DNA of 64,000 nt from DATBSK01 sp964532485 (GTDB taxonomy: Bacteria > Actinomycetota > Acidimicrobiia > IMCC26256 > PALSA-555): NCBI GenBank assembly GCA_964532485.1, contig CAZHKE010000001.1, forward strand, positions 80,003-144,002. The letters run 5' to 3'. Shown piece after piece: positions 42,941 to 51,723 of this stretch (positions are counted from its first letter, which is position 1; every line of letters starts with the position of its first letter). A program made the position numbers and the translations under genes. The notes below the pieces were generated by a model, which was not told the origin of the DNA, did no database searches, and worked only from the letters and a program-made list of their open reading frames with translations.

Positions 42941-44056
42941 ATGAAAGCGCTGGTGTACGACGGGGAGAAGGCGGCGATCCGCGGCGACGTCGACGTGCGC
43001 CCGCCCGGGCCTACCGAGGTCGAGGTGCGGGTCACCAACGCCGGGCTGTGCCACAGCGACCTGAGCGTCCTCGACGGGACGATCCCGTGGCCGCCCCCGG
43101 CCGTGCTCGGCCACGAGGGCGCGGGCGTGGTCGACGCCGTCGGCGAGGCCGTCACCAACGTCGCGCCGGGTGACCACGTGGTGCTGCACACACTGGCGTT
43201 CTGCGGCGCGTGCAAGTGGTGCGAGACCGGCCGCCCCGCCTACTGCCGCAAGAGCATCGCCAACGCGAGCCAGCCCTTCACCGTCGCCGGCGAAGCGGCG
43301 TGGAACTTCGCCGCCACCTCGTGCCTGTCGGAGCACACGGTCGTGCAGTCCGTGCAGTGCGTCAAGATCGACCCCGACATCGACCTGTCCGTCGCCTGCC
43401 TCATCGGCTGCGGTGTGCTGACGGGCATCGGCTCGGTGTGGAACCGCACCGAGCTCGGCCTCGGCGACACGTGCGTCGTGTTCGGCGTCGGCGGCGTGGG
43501 CCTCAACGTGATCCAGGCCGCGAAGGTGAAGGGGGCGGCGCGGATCATCGCGGTCGACACGGTGGCCGACAAGGAGCGGGCGGCCCGCGCGTTCGGTGCC
43601 ACCGACTTCATCGTGGCAGGTGACGGCGTCGACGTCGTCGCGCAGGTGCGGGAGTGGTTCCCCACCGAGATCGCCAACGTCGTCGGCTCGTTCGGCGAGG
43701 GTGGCGTCGACTACGCGTTCGACTGCGTCGGCCACCCGGCGATCCTCGGCCAGTGCCTCGAGATGCTCGACTGGGGCGGCCACGCCGTCGCCGTCGGTGT
43801 GCCCGCCCCGACGGCGACCGTCGACGCCCGCATCACGAACTTCACCCACGTCGAGCGCACGCTCACCGGCTCGCGCGCCGGCTCGCACCGACCGCACTGG
43901 GACATCCCGCTCATCGTCGACGCGTACCAGCGGGGGCTCATCAAGCTCGACGAGCTGGTCAGCGAACGCTACGCCTTCGACGACTGGGAGAGCGCCGTGC
44001 ATGACCTGCACGAGGGCAAGCTCGCACGCGGGGTGCTGGACATCTCGACGCCGTGA
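42941..44056 (+). CDS. Zinc-dependent alcohol dehydrogenase (class III-like)
   Basis: A 371-residue medium-chain dehydrogenase: NAGLCHSDLSVLDG (catalytic zinc Cys), LGHEGAG (His), structural zinc CGACKWCETGRPAYC, a late ligand Cys in LIGCGVLTGIG, and NAD loop VFGVGGVGLN. It closely follows the class III/NDMA-dependent alcohol dehydrogenase plan. Ribosome-binding site GGGAGGAA precedes the ATG. The stop overlaps the next GTG start (GTGA). Confidence 0.87.
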   Translation: MKALVYDGEKAAIRGDVDVRPPGPTEVEVRVTNAGLCHSDLSVLDGTIPWPPPAVLGHEGAGVVDAVGEAVTNVAPGDHVVLHTLAFCGACKWCETGRPAYCRKSIANASQPFTVAGEAAWNFAATSCLSEHTVVQSVQCVKIDPDIDLSVACLIGCGVLTGIGSVWNRTELGLGDTCVVFGVGGVGLNVIQAAKVKGAARIIAVDTVADKERAARAFGATDFIVAGDGVDVVAQVREWFPTEIANVVGSFGEGGVDYAFDCVGHPAILGQCLEMLDWGGHAVAVGVPAPTATVDARITNFTHVERTLTGSRAGSHRPHWDIPLIVDAYQRGLIKLDELVSERYAFDDWESAVHDLHEGKLARGVLDISTP

Positions 44057-44805
44057 GCGCGACCGACCCCGTCGCCATCGAGCGACGGTTCCGTGGCCCC
44101 GACGACTCGGGACAGGGCGGCTACACGTGCGGCCTCGTGGCCGCGGTCCTGGGCAACCCGGCCGAGGTGCGCCTGCGGCGCCCGCCCCCGCTCGAGCGCT
44201 CCCTCACGAGGGTGCGCACCGCTGAGGGCGTGGAGCTGCGCGACGGCGAAGACGTCGTCGCCGAGGGACGGCCGATCGGCGCGCTCGAGGTCGAGCTGCC
44301 GCCGCGGGTCGGGGACGACGGGGCCGACGCCGGCACGGTCGGCGGCCTCGAGTGGGCGACGACGCCGGGCGCGCACCCGTTCCCCCGGTGCTTCGGCTGT
44401 GGGCCCGAACGCGAACCCGGCGACGCGCTGCGGATCTTCGCGGGCCCGGTCCCCGGGCGCGACGGCGTGTACGCGGCGACCTGGACGCCCGACGCGTCCC
44501 TCGGGTCCGATGACGACGGTGGCGCGGTGGACGAGGTGTTCGTGTGGGCGGCACTCGACTGCCCGACGTCCGCGCCCGTGGTCCCGACCCTCGCCGACGG
44601 TCAGGCCGTCGTCCTCGGCACGATGGCCGCGGAGATCAGGGTCCGCCCGCGCGTCGGCACGCGGCACGTGATCATGAGCTGGCTGGCCGAGCGCACCGAC
44701 CGGGTCGCGCAGGCCATCGCGGTGCTCCACGCGGGCGACGAGCCGATCGCCGTCGCGCGGGGAACGTGGGTGCACGTCGATCGAGAGCGCTTCGGAGGGG
44801 GATGA
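44053..44805 (+). CDS. Thioesterase-like (hotdog) protein with CFGCG motif
   Basis: A 250-residue protein whose first half contains RRFRGPDDSGQGGYTCGLVAA and whose centre has FPRCFGCGPEREPGDALRIFAGPV, a motif I associate with uncharacterised actinobacterial thioesterase-superfamily proteins with two hotdog halves. The C-terminal VWAALDCPTSAP and ARGTWVHVDRE fit an acyl-CoA binding fold. It is translationally coupled to the alcohol dehydrogenase and followed by a cyclase-family gene. Function beyond this is unknown. Confidence 0.65.
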   Translation: MSATDPVAIERRFRGPDDSGQGGYTCGLVAAVLGNPAEVRLRRPPPLERSLTRVRTAEGVELRDGEDVVAEGRPIGALEVELPPRVGDDGADAGTVGGLEWATTPGAHPFPRCFGCGPEREPGDALRIFAGPVPGRDGVYAATWTPDASLGSDDDGGAVDEVFVWAALDCPTSAPVVPTLADGQAVVLGTMAAEIRVRPRVGTRHVIMSWLAERTDRVAQAIAVLHAGDEPIAVARGTWVHVDRERFGGG

Positions 44806-44806
44806 G

Positions 44807-45733
44807 ATGGGACTGCCCGAGGACGTGAAGGAGCTCGGCGCGAAGGTCCGCAACTGGGGCCGGTGGGGCGACGACGACGAGCTCGGCACGCTCAACCTGA
44901 TCACCGACGACGTGGTGCGGTCAGCGGCCCAGGAGATCAAGAGCGGTCGGCGGCTCGCGCTCGGGATCCCGATGGACGAGCAGGGCCCACAGACCGGCGC
45001 GATCCCGGGCCGCGACAACCCGGTGCACGAGATGATCATGGTCGACACGCCGCTCACGGGTGACCCGTCGCAGTTCACGACGAGCGACGACAAGATCGCG
45101 ATGGGGTTGCAGTCGGCGACGCACTGGGACGCGCTCGCGCACGTCAGCTACGAGGGCAAGCTCTACAACGGCGTCGACTCGAGCGTCATCACCGAGGCCG
45201 GCGCGGCGAGGATGGGCATCGACAAGGTGCGCACCATCGTCGGGCGCGGCGTGCTGCTGGACGTGCCGAAGGCGATGGGCGTCGACCGCGTCGAAGGCGG
45301 GCAGGCGCTCACCGCAGCCGACCTCGACGCCGCCTGCGAGGCGGGCAGGGTCGACGTGCGGGCGGGCGACATCGTGCTGCTGCGGACCGGCCACATCAAG
45401 TGGTTCCTCGAGGGCGACCGCGAGCGCTACGGCGTCCCCGCACCGGGACCGTCGCTGCAGACGGTGGAGTGGTTCCGCTCGCACGACGTGGCCGCGGTGG
45501 CGACCGACAACATCACGTTCGAGGTGTACCCGTGCGAGCGCGAGGACGCGATGCTGCCCGTGCACCTCCTCCACCTCGTCGACATGGGCATGACCCAGGG
45601 CCAGAACTGGAACCTCGAGGACCTGGCCGAGGCGTGCGCCGACGACGGTCGCTACTCGTTCTTCCTCGACGCGTCCCCGATGCCGGTGACCGGTGCCGTC
45701 GGCAGCCCGGTCAACCCGATCGTCGTCAAGTAG
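44807..45733 (+). CDS. Cyclase family protein (kynurenine formamidase-like)
   Basis: A 308-residue protein of the cyclase fold. The metal motif appears as SATHWDALAHVSY (the family HxGTHxDxxxH region), with a further Asp/His in RAGDIVLLRTGHIKWF and a C-terminal DASPMPVTGAVGSPVNPI. It hydrolyses amides, lactones or formamides using Mn or Zn. ATG start after GGAGGGGG, 1 bp from the stop of the previous gene. It is the last gene of the run aldehyde dehydrogenase, alcohol dehydrogenase, thioesterase-like, cyclase. Confidence 0.82.
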   Translation: MGLPEDVKELGAKVRNWGRWGDDDELGTLNLITDDVVRSAAQEIKSGRRLALGIPMDEQGPQTGAIPGRDNPVHEMIMVDTPLTGDPSQFTTSDDKIAMGLQSATHWDALAHVSYEGKLYNGVDSSVITEAGAARMGIDKVRTIVGRGVLLDVPKAMGVDRVEGGQALTAADLDAACEAGRVDVRAGDIVLLRTGHIKWFLEGDRERYGVPAPGPSLQTVEWFRSHDVAAVATDNITFEVYPCEREDAMLPVHLLHLVDMGMTQGQNWNLEDLAEACADDGRYSFFLDASPMPVTGAVGSPVNPIVVK

Positions 45734-45840
45734 CGGGGTGGGGGGCGCCGGCCCGATCGCGCGCCGCCTCGCGCTCGTCACCGGCGCGTCGTCATCTCGG
45801 GGACGGCGGTCCAGAGGGTCGGGGATAGGGTCCTCACTCG

Positions 45841-46593
45841 ATGAGTCGCTTCGACGATCGCGTGGTGGTCGTGACGGGTGCCGCATCGGGCATCGGTCGC
45901 GCGACGGCAGCCCGATTCGGCGACGAGGGCGGAGTCGTCGCCTGCCTCGACATCGACGAGAGCGGCGCGTCGGCCACCGCGCAGGCGATCACCGAGGCGG
46001 GCGGACGCGCCCGGGGCTGGCAGCTCGACGTCACCGATGCCGACGCTGTCGATCAGGCGATCGCCGTGATCGTCGAGACCCTCGGCCCGCCGAGGATCTG
46101 CTGCAACATCGCGGGCATCGGCACGTTCGCGCGCAGCGAGGACCAACCCGTGGACCAGTTCGAGCACATCCTCGCGGTCAACGTCGTCGGCACGTTCGCC
46201 GTCTCGCGTGCGTGCCTGCCGCACCTGCTCGAGCAGCACGGCTGCATCGTCAACATCTCGTCGAGCGCAGGGATCTTCGGCCAGCCGTACAGCGCGGCGT
46301 ACTGCGCGTCGAAGGGCGCGGTCTCACTGATGACGAAGGCGATGGCCGTCGAGTACAACCGTCGGGGTGTACGGGTGAACGCCGTCGCGCCCGCCGGCAT
46401 CGACACGCCGATCACGAGGGACTTCGGCTTCGTCGAGGGCAGTGACGTCAAGGAGTACCTCAAGATGATGCCACCGACGGGGAAGATGGGCACCCCGGAG
46501 ATGGTGGCGTCGACGATCGCGTACCTGGCCTCCGAGGAAGCCGGCTACATCACCGGCGTGATCCTGCCGATCGACATGGGCGTCACCGCGTGA
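45841..46593 (+). CDS. Short-chain dehydrogenase/reductase
   Basis: A 250-residue SDR: TGAASGIGRATAAR, DIDESG (Asp favouring NAD), CNIAGIG in place of NNAG, catalytic Ser in NISSSAGIFG, YCASK (YxxxK), and a C-terminal ITGVILPIDMGVTA. TAGGGT lies 9 nt upstream of the ATG (leaderless candidate). The last codons (GVTA-stop) are duplicated directly downstream in a 30-bp tandem repeat. Upstream, the 107-bp gap includes an out-of-place stretch reading RRLALVTGASS. Confidence 0.85.
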   Translation: MSRFDDRVVVVTGAASGIGRATAARFGDEGGVVACLDIDESGASATAQAITEAGGRARGWQLDVTDADAVDQAIAVIVETLGPPRICCNIAGIGTFARSEDQPVDQFEHILAVNVVGTFAVSRACLPHLLEQHGCIVNISSSAGIFGQPYSAAYCASKGAVSLMTKAMAVEYNRRGVRVNAVAPAGIDTPITRDFGFVEGSDVKEYLKMMPPTGKMGTPEMVASTIAYLASEEAGYITGVILPIDMGVTA

Positions 46594-46642
46594 CGGTGCG
46601 CCCCGACATCTTGGGCGTCACCGCGTGACGGTGCGCCCCGAC
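46578..46642. repeat. Tandem 30-bp repeat copying the SDR 3' end
   Basis: Two identical 30-bp copies (46578-46607 and 46613-46642, period 35) beginning GGGCGTCACCGCGTGACGG. The first copy encodes the final residues and stop of the SDR; the second is noncoding and ends 17 bp before the PPOX start. Each contains the palindrome CGTCAC-N3-GTGACG. Confidence 0.85.
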
Positions 46643-46659
46643 CTCCCGGGAGTGACGGC

Positions 46660-47178
46660 ATGAGCGAGAGCGACCCGAAGCAGCCGTTCGGACAGGGCGT
46701 CAAGCAGCGCGACCTCATCAAGATGACGCCCGAGGAGGTCGACGACTTCCTCCACGGCTGGCACACGATGAGCTGCGCGACGTACAACCACGACGGGACG
46801 ATCCATCTGGTCGCGATGTGGTACGGCTTCCTCGAGGGCGCGCCTGCGCTGGAGACGAAGGCGAAGAGCCAGAAGGTGCAGAACCTTCGCCGCGACCCTC
46901 GCATCACGTGTCTGATCGAAGAGGGCGATTCCTACGACCAGCTGCGTGGCGTCGAGCTGGTCGGCACCGCGGAGATCATCGAGGACTACGACCGAGTCTT
47001 CGAGATGGGCAAGAGCCTCGTCGCTCGCACCGCCGGCCAGGAGTACACCGACGACATGAAGTCGATGGTCGACGTGATGATCAACAAGCGCGTCTGCGTG
47101 AAGATCGACGTCGAACGGTACGTCTCGTGGGACCACCGCAAGCTGGGCTTGCCGGAGATGCCCAAGCCGCCGTCGTAG
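46660..47178 (+). CDS. Pyridoxamine 5'-phosphate oxidase-fold (F420/FMN-binding) protein
   Basis: A 172-residue split-barrel protein. HTMSCATYNHDGTIHLVAMWYGF and LETKAKSQKVQNLRRDPRITCLIEEG are the two typical core segments of the PPOX/FDOR family in actinobacteria, which use F420 or FMN to reduce unsaturated or quinone-like compounds, or bind haem or flavin. It follows an SDR by 66 bp and is convergent with the amidohydrolase on the minus strand. The cofactor cannot be settled from sequence alone. Confidence 0.82.
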   Translation: MSESDPKQPFGQGVKQRDLIKMTPEEVDDFLHGWHTMSCATYNHDGTIHLVAMWYGFLEGAPALETKAKSQKVQNLRRDPRITCLIEEGDSYDQLRGVELVGTAEIIEDYDRVFEMGKSLVARTAGQEYTDDMKSMVDVMINKRVCVKIDVERYVSWDHRKLGLPEMPKPPS

Positions 47179-47195
47179 GGCGGCCGACCTGATCG

Positions 47196-48908
47196 TCAGC
47201 CGGCCGTGACCGTCTCGGTGTCGCGGCCGCTGCGCAGCACGGTCCCGGGGAGCGCCCCGGTGAGCTCTCCGTCACGCACGATCTCGGTGCCGTTCACGAT
47301 GACGTGCTTGACCCCCTCGGCGTCGCCGTAGAGGCGGCCCGCCCCGGCGGGCAGGTCGTCGCGCCACACGATCGGTCCGGGCGCGACGGTGTCGGGGTCG
47401 AACACGACGAGGTCGGCGTGCCAGCCCTCGGCGATCCGGCCGCGATCGGTGATGCCGTAGAGCCGGGCCTGTCGGTCGGTCAGGAGCGACACCGCCTCCT
47501 CGAGCGGCATGAGCTGGTGCTCGCGGCACGCGCGCAACATGGCGGTCGAGTAGTTGAACGTCGACAGCATGTCGAGGTGCGCGCCGGCGTCGGACGCGCC
47601 GACGACGGCACGCGGGTCGCGCCAGACGTCGCGGCGCAGCTCCCAGCTGTCGATGTCGTTGCCCGCGACGGGAGGGCAGAGGACGGTGGCGAGGCCGTCG
47701 GCGACGACGATGTCACACAACGTGTCGAACGGCTCCTGGCCGCGCTCGGCCGCGATCTCACCGACGGTCCGACCGGCGCACCCCGCGTTCTCAGGCGCGA
47801 ACGTCTGGTTGATCTCCATGTTCGCCCAGTTCGCGAGCCCGCGGAGGAGACCCGCCTCGGGTGACGCCGCGCCTTCGGCGAGCCGCGCGCGCTCGGCCGG
47901 GTCGGACAGCGCCTCGAGCTTCTCCGTCGGCGCCAATGCCATGGTCTTCGCCCAGCCGGGCAGCGCGTCGAGCACGAACCCCGACCGAAAGCTCAGGAAC
48001 GTCTTCATCGTGTCGGGCACCGTCAGCGCCAGCACCTTGCCGCCGCGCGCGGCCGCGTAGTCGCCCGCCTTCAGCGCCTCCCACGCGTAGTCGGCGCGAG
48101 CAGAGGTCGGCACGAGCACGTTCCAGTTCAGCGGCCGGTCCGCGGCCTTCGACATGTCGGCCATCAGCTGGAGGTGCTCCTCCTCGAAGCCGCCGACGGA
48201 CGGGATGAACTCGAGCGTGGTGCCCTCGTGTGTGCCCGTCGTCTCGCAGAGTGCGATCAGCTCCTCCTTGGTTGCCGCGCGCGACGGCACGGGATCGCCG
48301 TCGGCATCGTTGTGCGTGCGCGCCCAGGACGACGAGAAGCCCAGGCCGCCGGCCGCGAGCGAGTCGGCGAGCAGCGCCCGCATCGACTGGATCTGATCCT
48401 CGCTCGCCGGCTTGCCGACCGCGTCGTCACCCATCACGCAGCGGCGGATCGCCGAGTGGCCGACGAGGAAGCCCGCGTTCACCGCGGTCTTGCCGTCGAT
48501 CTTGTCGAGGTAGTCGCCGAAGCTGTGCCAGTCGTACGAGACACCCTCGAGCAGCGAGTCGAGGGGCATGCCCTCGACGCGGGCGAGCATGCGGGTGAGG
48601 TAGTCGGTCTCGGTCGGCTCGATCGGCGCGATCGTGAACCCACAGTTGCCGCCGACGATCGTGGTGACGCCGTGGAGCGGCGACGGCGTGACCGCGGGAT
48701 CCCAGAGCACCTGGGCGTCGTAGTGCGTGTGGATGTCGATGAACCCCGGTGCCACGACCATGCCGTGAGCGGCGATGACGGTCGTCGCGTCGTCGGTGAT
48801 GTCGCCGATCGCGACGACACGTCCGCCTCGCACGCCGACGTCGGCCCGCCGGCGCGGTGCGCCCGTCCCGTCGACGACGTCGGCTCCGCGGATGATCAAG
48901 TCGAGCAT
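47196..48908 (-). CDS. N-acyl-D-amino-acid deacylase-like amidohydrolase
   Basis: A 570-residue protein starting MLDLIIRGADVVDGTGAPRRRADVG; the frame remains open upstream but the homologue at 39.6 kb begins at the same point. FIDIHTHYDAQVLW (metal His pair), GGNCGFTIAPI, HEGTTLEF and VVGASDAGAHLDMLSTF align with the first copy. The two are clear paralogues inside one window. Expected to hydrolyse an N-acyl bond or cyclic amide. Convergent with the PPOX gene, 17 bp apart. Confidence 0.82.
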   Translation of the reverse strand: MLDLIIRGADVVDGTGAPRRRADVGVRGGRVVAIGDITDDATTVIAAHGMVVAPGFIDIHTHYDAQVLWDPAVTPSPLHGVTTIVGGNCGFTIAPIEPTETDYLTRMLARVEGMPLDSLLEGVSYDWHSFGDYLDKIDGKTAVNAGFLVGHSAIRRCVMGDDAVGKPASEDQIQSMRALLADSLAAGGLGFSSSWARTHNDADGDPVPSRAATKEELIALCETTGTHEGTTLEFIPSVGGFEEEHLQLMADMSKAADRPLNWNVLVPTSARADYAWEALKAGDYAAARGGKVLALTVPDTMKTFLSFRSGFVLDALPGWAKTMALAPTEKLEALSDPAERARLAEGAASPEAGLLRGLANWANMEINQTFAPENAGCAGRTVGEIAAERGQEPFDTLCDIVVADGLATVLCPPVAGNDIDSWELRRDVWRDPRAVVGASDAGAHLDMLSTFNYSTAMLRACREHQLMPLEEAVSLLTDRQARLYGITDRGRIAEGWHADLVVFDPDTVAPGPIVWRDDLPAGAGRLYGDAEGVKHVIVNGTEIVRDGELTGALPGTVLRSGRDTETVTAG

Positions 48909-48957
48909 CGGACGTCCCCCTTCGCGAATCGCCTGCTCAGGGTAGCGTCGCCGACAC

Positions 48958-49722
48958 ATGACCACGATCGCGGTGACGGGCTCGGCCGGCGGCATCGGCG
49001 GGGCGATCCGCGCCCGGATCGAGGCCGCGGGCCACGACGTCGTCGGCGTCGACGTGCGCGATGCCGACGTCATCGCCGATCTGTCGACCGCCGCCGGGCG
49101 CACTGCGGCGTGCGACGCGATCGTTGCCGAGACCGCCGGGGTGCTCGACGGCTTGGTGGTCGCGGCGGGCATCGGTGGCAGCACGGAAGCGCCGTCGTCG
49201 ATGGTGGCGCGGATCAACTACTTCGGTGCCGTCGGCCTGTTGGAAGGGCTGCGCGAGCCGCTGGCGGCCGGACAGCTCGAGGCCGCGGTGGCGATCGCGT
49301 CGAACTCGGCGACGGCCATGCCGGTCGAGGACCCGACGTTGGTCGACGAGTGCCTGACCGGCGACGAAGAGGCCGCGGCGAAGACGGCTGAAGGCATGGA
49401 CGGTGAGGCCGTCTACGCCTTCGCCAAGCTCGCGCTGGCGCGCAAGGTGCGGCGGCTCGCGGTCGAGTGGGCGCCTGGCATCCGCGTGAACGCGGTCGCG
49501 CCGGGTCCGGTGCTCACGCCGCTGACCCGCGCCGCGCTGGACCACCCGGTGACGGGGGACCTGATCCGCGCGTTCCCGATCCCGATGGACCGCTGGGGCG
49601 AGCAGACCGAGATCGCCGAGGCGGTGTGGTTCCTGCTCTCGTCCCAGTCGGCGTGGACGACCGGCACCGTGCTCTTCGTCGACGGTGGCACCGACGCTCT
49701 CCTCAACCCCGACCGCCTCTAG
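48958..49722 (+). CDS. Short-chain dehydrogenase, 3-alpha-HSD-like
   Basis: A 254-residue SDR beginning MTTIAVTGSAGGIG, which resembles the start of 3-alpha-hydroxysteroid dehydrogenase/carbonyl reductases. The variable middle (VAAGIGGSTE replacing NNAG), SNSATA with the catalytic Ser, an insertion of acidic residues, YAFAK and FVDGGTDALL complete the fold. TAGCGT lies 9 nt upstream of the ATG, so the mRNA may be leaderless. It precedes the AttH-like gene by 21 bp. The steroid role is inferred from the window, not proven. Confidence 0.8.
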   Translation: MTTIAVTGSAGGIGGAIRARIEAAGHDVVGVDVRDADVIADLSTAAGRTAACDAIVAETAGVLDGLVVAAGIGGSTEAPSSMVARINYFGAVGLLEGLREPLAAGQLEAAVAIASNSATAMPVEDPTLVDECLTGDEEAAAKTAEGMDGEAVYAFAKLALARKVRRLAVEWAPGIRVNAVAPGPVLTPLTRAALDHPVTGDLIRAFPIPMDRWGEQTEIAEAVWFLLSSQSAWTTGTVLFVDGGTDALLNPDRL

Positions 49723-49743
49723 GCGGGAAGGAGCGCACAGACC

Positions 49744-50703
49744 ATGACGACGCTGCACCTGACGGACGCCGACGAGGGGCGGCACCTCCCCGGCACGGAG
49801 CCGCTGTGGGGTGAGTCGTGGTACCACGACTGGGCCGCGTCGGACGGGAGCTACGGCGGCTACCTGCGCCTCGGGCTGTACCCGAACCAGCAGGTTGTGT
49901 GGTACTGGGTCGCGCTCGTGCGCGACGGCGAGCCTCTCGTGCTGCTGGTCGATCACGCGGTGCCCGCGCCGCCGATGCCGGCCGACATGACGGCCGAGCC
50001 GGCGGTGAGCGTCGTGTCGGACGGGCTGCGCGCGACGTGGACACCCGTCGAGTCGCTGTGGAAGTACCGGATCACCACAGCAGGGACGGGCATCGCACTC
50101 ACCGATCCCGCCGACGAGCTGCGGGGAACCGGTGGGGGCCCGGAGGTCCCGATCGGCCTCGACCTCACGTGGCAGGGCGTCGCGCCGACGTTCCCGTACG
50201 CGATGACGACGCGCTTCGAGCAGTCCGCGTGGGTGAGCGGTGAGGTGACGATCGGTGACGAGCGCATCGACGTGCACTGCCCGGGTCAGCGCGACCACTC
50301 CTGGGGCGTGCGCGACTGGTGGCTTTTCGGCTGGCAGTGGTGCTCGGGGCGGCTCGACGACGGCACGTGGTGGCACAGCGCGCGCTCGATCGTGCCGAAG
50401 GTCGACATCTTCCAGACGGGGTACCTCGTGCGCCCCGACATGTCGCTCGAGCCGGTCGACGCCGTCGGTGCCGACTACGAGCTCGACGACGAGATGCTGC
50501 CCGTGCGCGGCGAGCTCACCGTCGGCGACCTCGAGATGGGCTGGACGGCGGAGCTGCAGGCACCGGTCCTGCTCGTGTCACCCGAGGGCAAGCAGTCGCG
50601 CTTCCCGCGCTGCACCTGCCGGTTCGAGACTGCGGACGGCCGGACCGGGCGCGGCTGGCTCGAGTACAACTTCCCCGAAGGGGTACCGCACCTCAAGGGG
50701 TGA
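49744..50703 (+). CDS. Lipocalin-like (AttH/CrtC, DUF7064/7065-type) protein
   Basis: A 319-residue, Trp-rich beta protein. GESWYHDWAASDGSYGGYLRLGLYPNQ and GQRDHSWGVRDWWLFGWQW are characteristic of the AttH/hydroxyneurosporene-synthase-like lipocalin pair. Related proteins in actinobacteria occur in steroid and terpenoid clusters and may hydrate or isomerise bound lipids. No signal peptide. It follows the 3-alpha-HSD-like SDR and is convergent with the BKACE gene (4 bp apart). The biochemical role is unknown. Confidence 0.72.
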   Translation: MTTLHLTDADEGRHLPGTEPLWGESWYHDWAASDGSYGGYLRLGLYPNQQVVWYWVALVRDGEPLVLLVDHAVPAPPMPADMTAEPAVSVVSDGLRATWTPVESLWKYRITTAGTGIALTDPADELRGTGGGPEVPIGLDLTWQGVAPTFPYAMTTRFEQSAWVSGEVTIGDERIDVHCPGQRDHSWGVRDWWLFGWQWCSGRLDDGTWWHSARSIVPKVDIFQTGYLVRPDMSLEPVDAVGADYELDDEMLPVRGELTVGDLEMGWTAELQAPVLLVSPEGKQSRFPRCTCRFETADGRTGRGWLEYNFPEGVPHLKG

Positions 50704-50707
50704 CGCG

Positions 50708-51664
50708 TCAGTCGTCGGCGCGATCGGGGGGCTCGGGACCGGTGCGGGGGAGATCGAGGATCTTCGTCGCCTCGTCCGCGGCCGCGACCGGGCGTCCGAC
50801 GTCCTCGCAGAGGGCGACACCGCGCTGCACGAGCTCTGCGTTCGTCGGCTGCTCGGGGCCCGCGTAGTCCTCGAGGCCCAGGTGCAGGTGCGCTCCCCGC
50901 TCGAGCGCGGCGCGCGCCAGCGGCCCGTCGAACACGTCGCCGCCGATCACCGCGACCGACCACGGCAACGGACAGCTGTCGAGCAGCTCGCAGTAGGCGT
51001 CCAGCGCGGCCAGTGTCGGTGGCAGCCCGAACGCAGCGCCGCCGTGCTGCCCGACGCTGGTCAGGTAGCCGGCGTCACCGCCGAAGTACAGCTTGATCAT
51101 CGCGCCCTTCGGCAGACGGCCGGCGTGGTGCCATGCGAGCGCGGTGCGCAGCCAGCCCGGCTCGAAGATCGCCATCGACGGCCCGAGTCGCAGGCCCGAG
51201 CACACCGCCGCCTGGTGGCGGATGTCGCCGAACGAGTTCGCGTACACGAACCCGGGTGCCGCGGGCACACCGTCGTCGCCCATGCCACCGAGGTTCACCG
51301 ATCCGGGATCGATGATCCCGATGCGCAGCCACCCGGTCGCGGCGAGCGGTGCCATGTGTGCGTACGCGCCCTCCACGCCGGGTCCGAAGTTGGTGGTGGG
51401 GTAGAGCAGCGCGTCGGGACGCTCGTCGAACACCGGGCGCCAGCCCTCGAAGTAGCGGTCGGCGGCCTCCTGGCCCGAGACCGCGACGACATCGGCGTGG
51501 TTGTGGACGATCGCTGCGCCCGCGTCGATGCACGCGAGCGCGTCGGCGGCGATCTCCTCGGGCAGGCGCGGCGTGTTCGGGTTGCGCTCCTTGGTGGTCG
51601 TGCCGTTGATCGCGGCCTCGATGACCACCGGGCGCTGCGCCGACGCACCCTGCTGCTTGGCCAC
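50708..51664 (-). CDS. BKACE family (beta-keto acid cleavage enzyme, DUF849)
   Basis: A 318-residue TIM-barrel protein: VIEAAINGTTTKERNPNTPRLPEEIA and AGAAIVHNHADV are the family N-terminus. The Zn-binding HxH is present, but the Arg usually after it is replaced (VHNHADVV against the common VHxHxR), and the late HVRVGLED is HLHLGLEDY. BKACEs condense a beta-keto acid with acetyl-CoA to give acetoacetate and a new CoA ester. The variations suggest a different substrate class. The GTG start has TAGGGT 6 nt upstream; divergent from the next acyl-CoA dehydrogenase. Confidence 0.82.
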   Translation of the reverse strand: MAKQQGASAQRPVVIEAAINGTTTKERNPNTPRLPEEIAADALACIDAGAAIVHNHADVVAVSGQEAADRYFEGWRPVFDERPDALLYPTTNFGPGVEGAYAHMAPLAATGWLRIGIIDPGSVNLGGMGDDGVPAAPGFVYANSFGDIRHQAAVCSGLRLGPSMAIFEPGWLRTALAWHHAGRLPKGAMIKLYFGGDAGYLTSVGQHGGAAFGLPPTLAALDAYCELLDSCPLPWSVAVIGGDVFDGPLARAALERGAHLHLGLEDYAGPEQPTNAELVQRGVALCEDVGRPVAAADEATKILDLPRTGPEPPDRADD

Positions 51665-51723
51665 GCCGTGACCCTAGGGCCTGTTGCAGCGTCTCGCGGC
51701 CCACCGGTACGGTCGCCGCCGCC

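Noticed and set aside
50700..50710. TGACGCGTCA palindrome resembling the CTGACG-N3-CGTCAG motif
   Set aside because: It lies at the stop codon of the AttH-like gene between two convergent genes, has no 3-bp centre and no promoter next to it.
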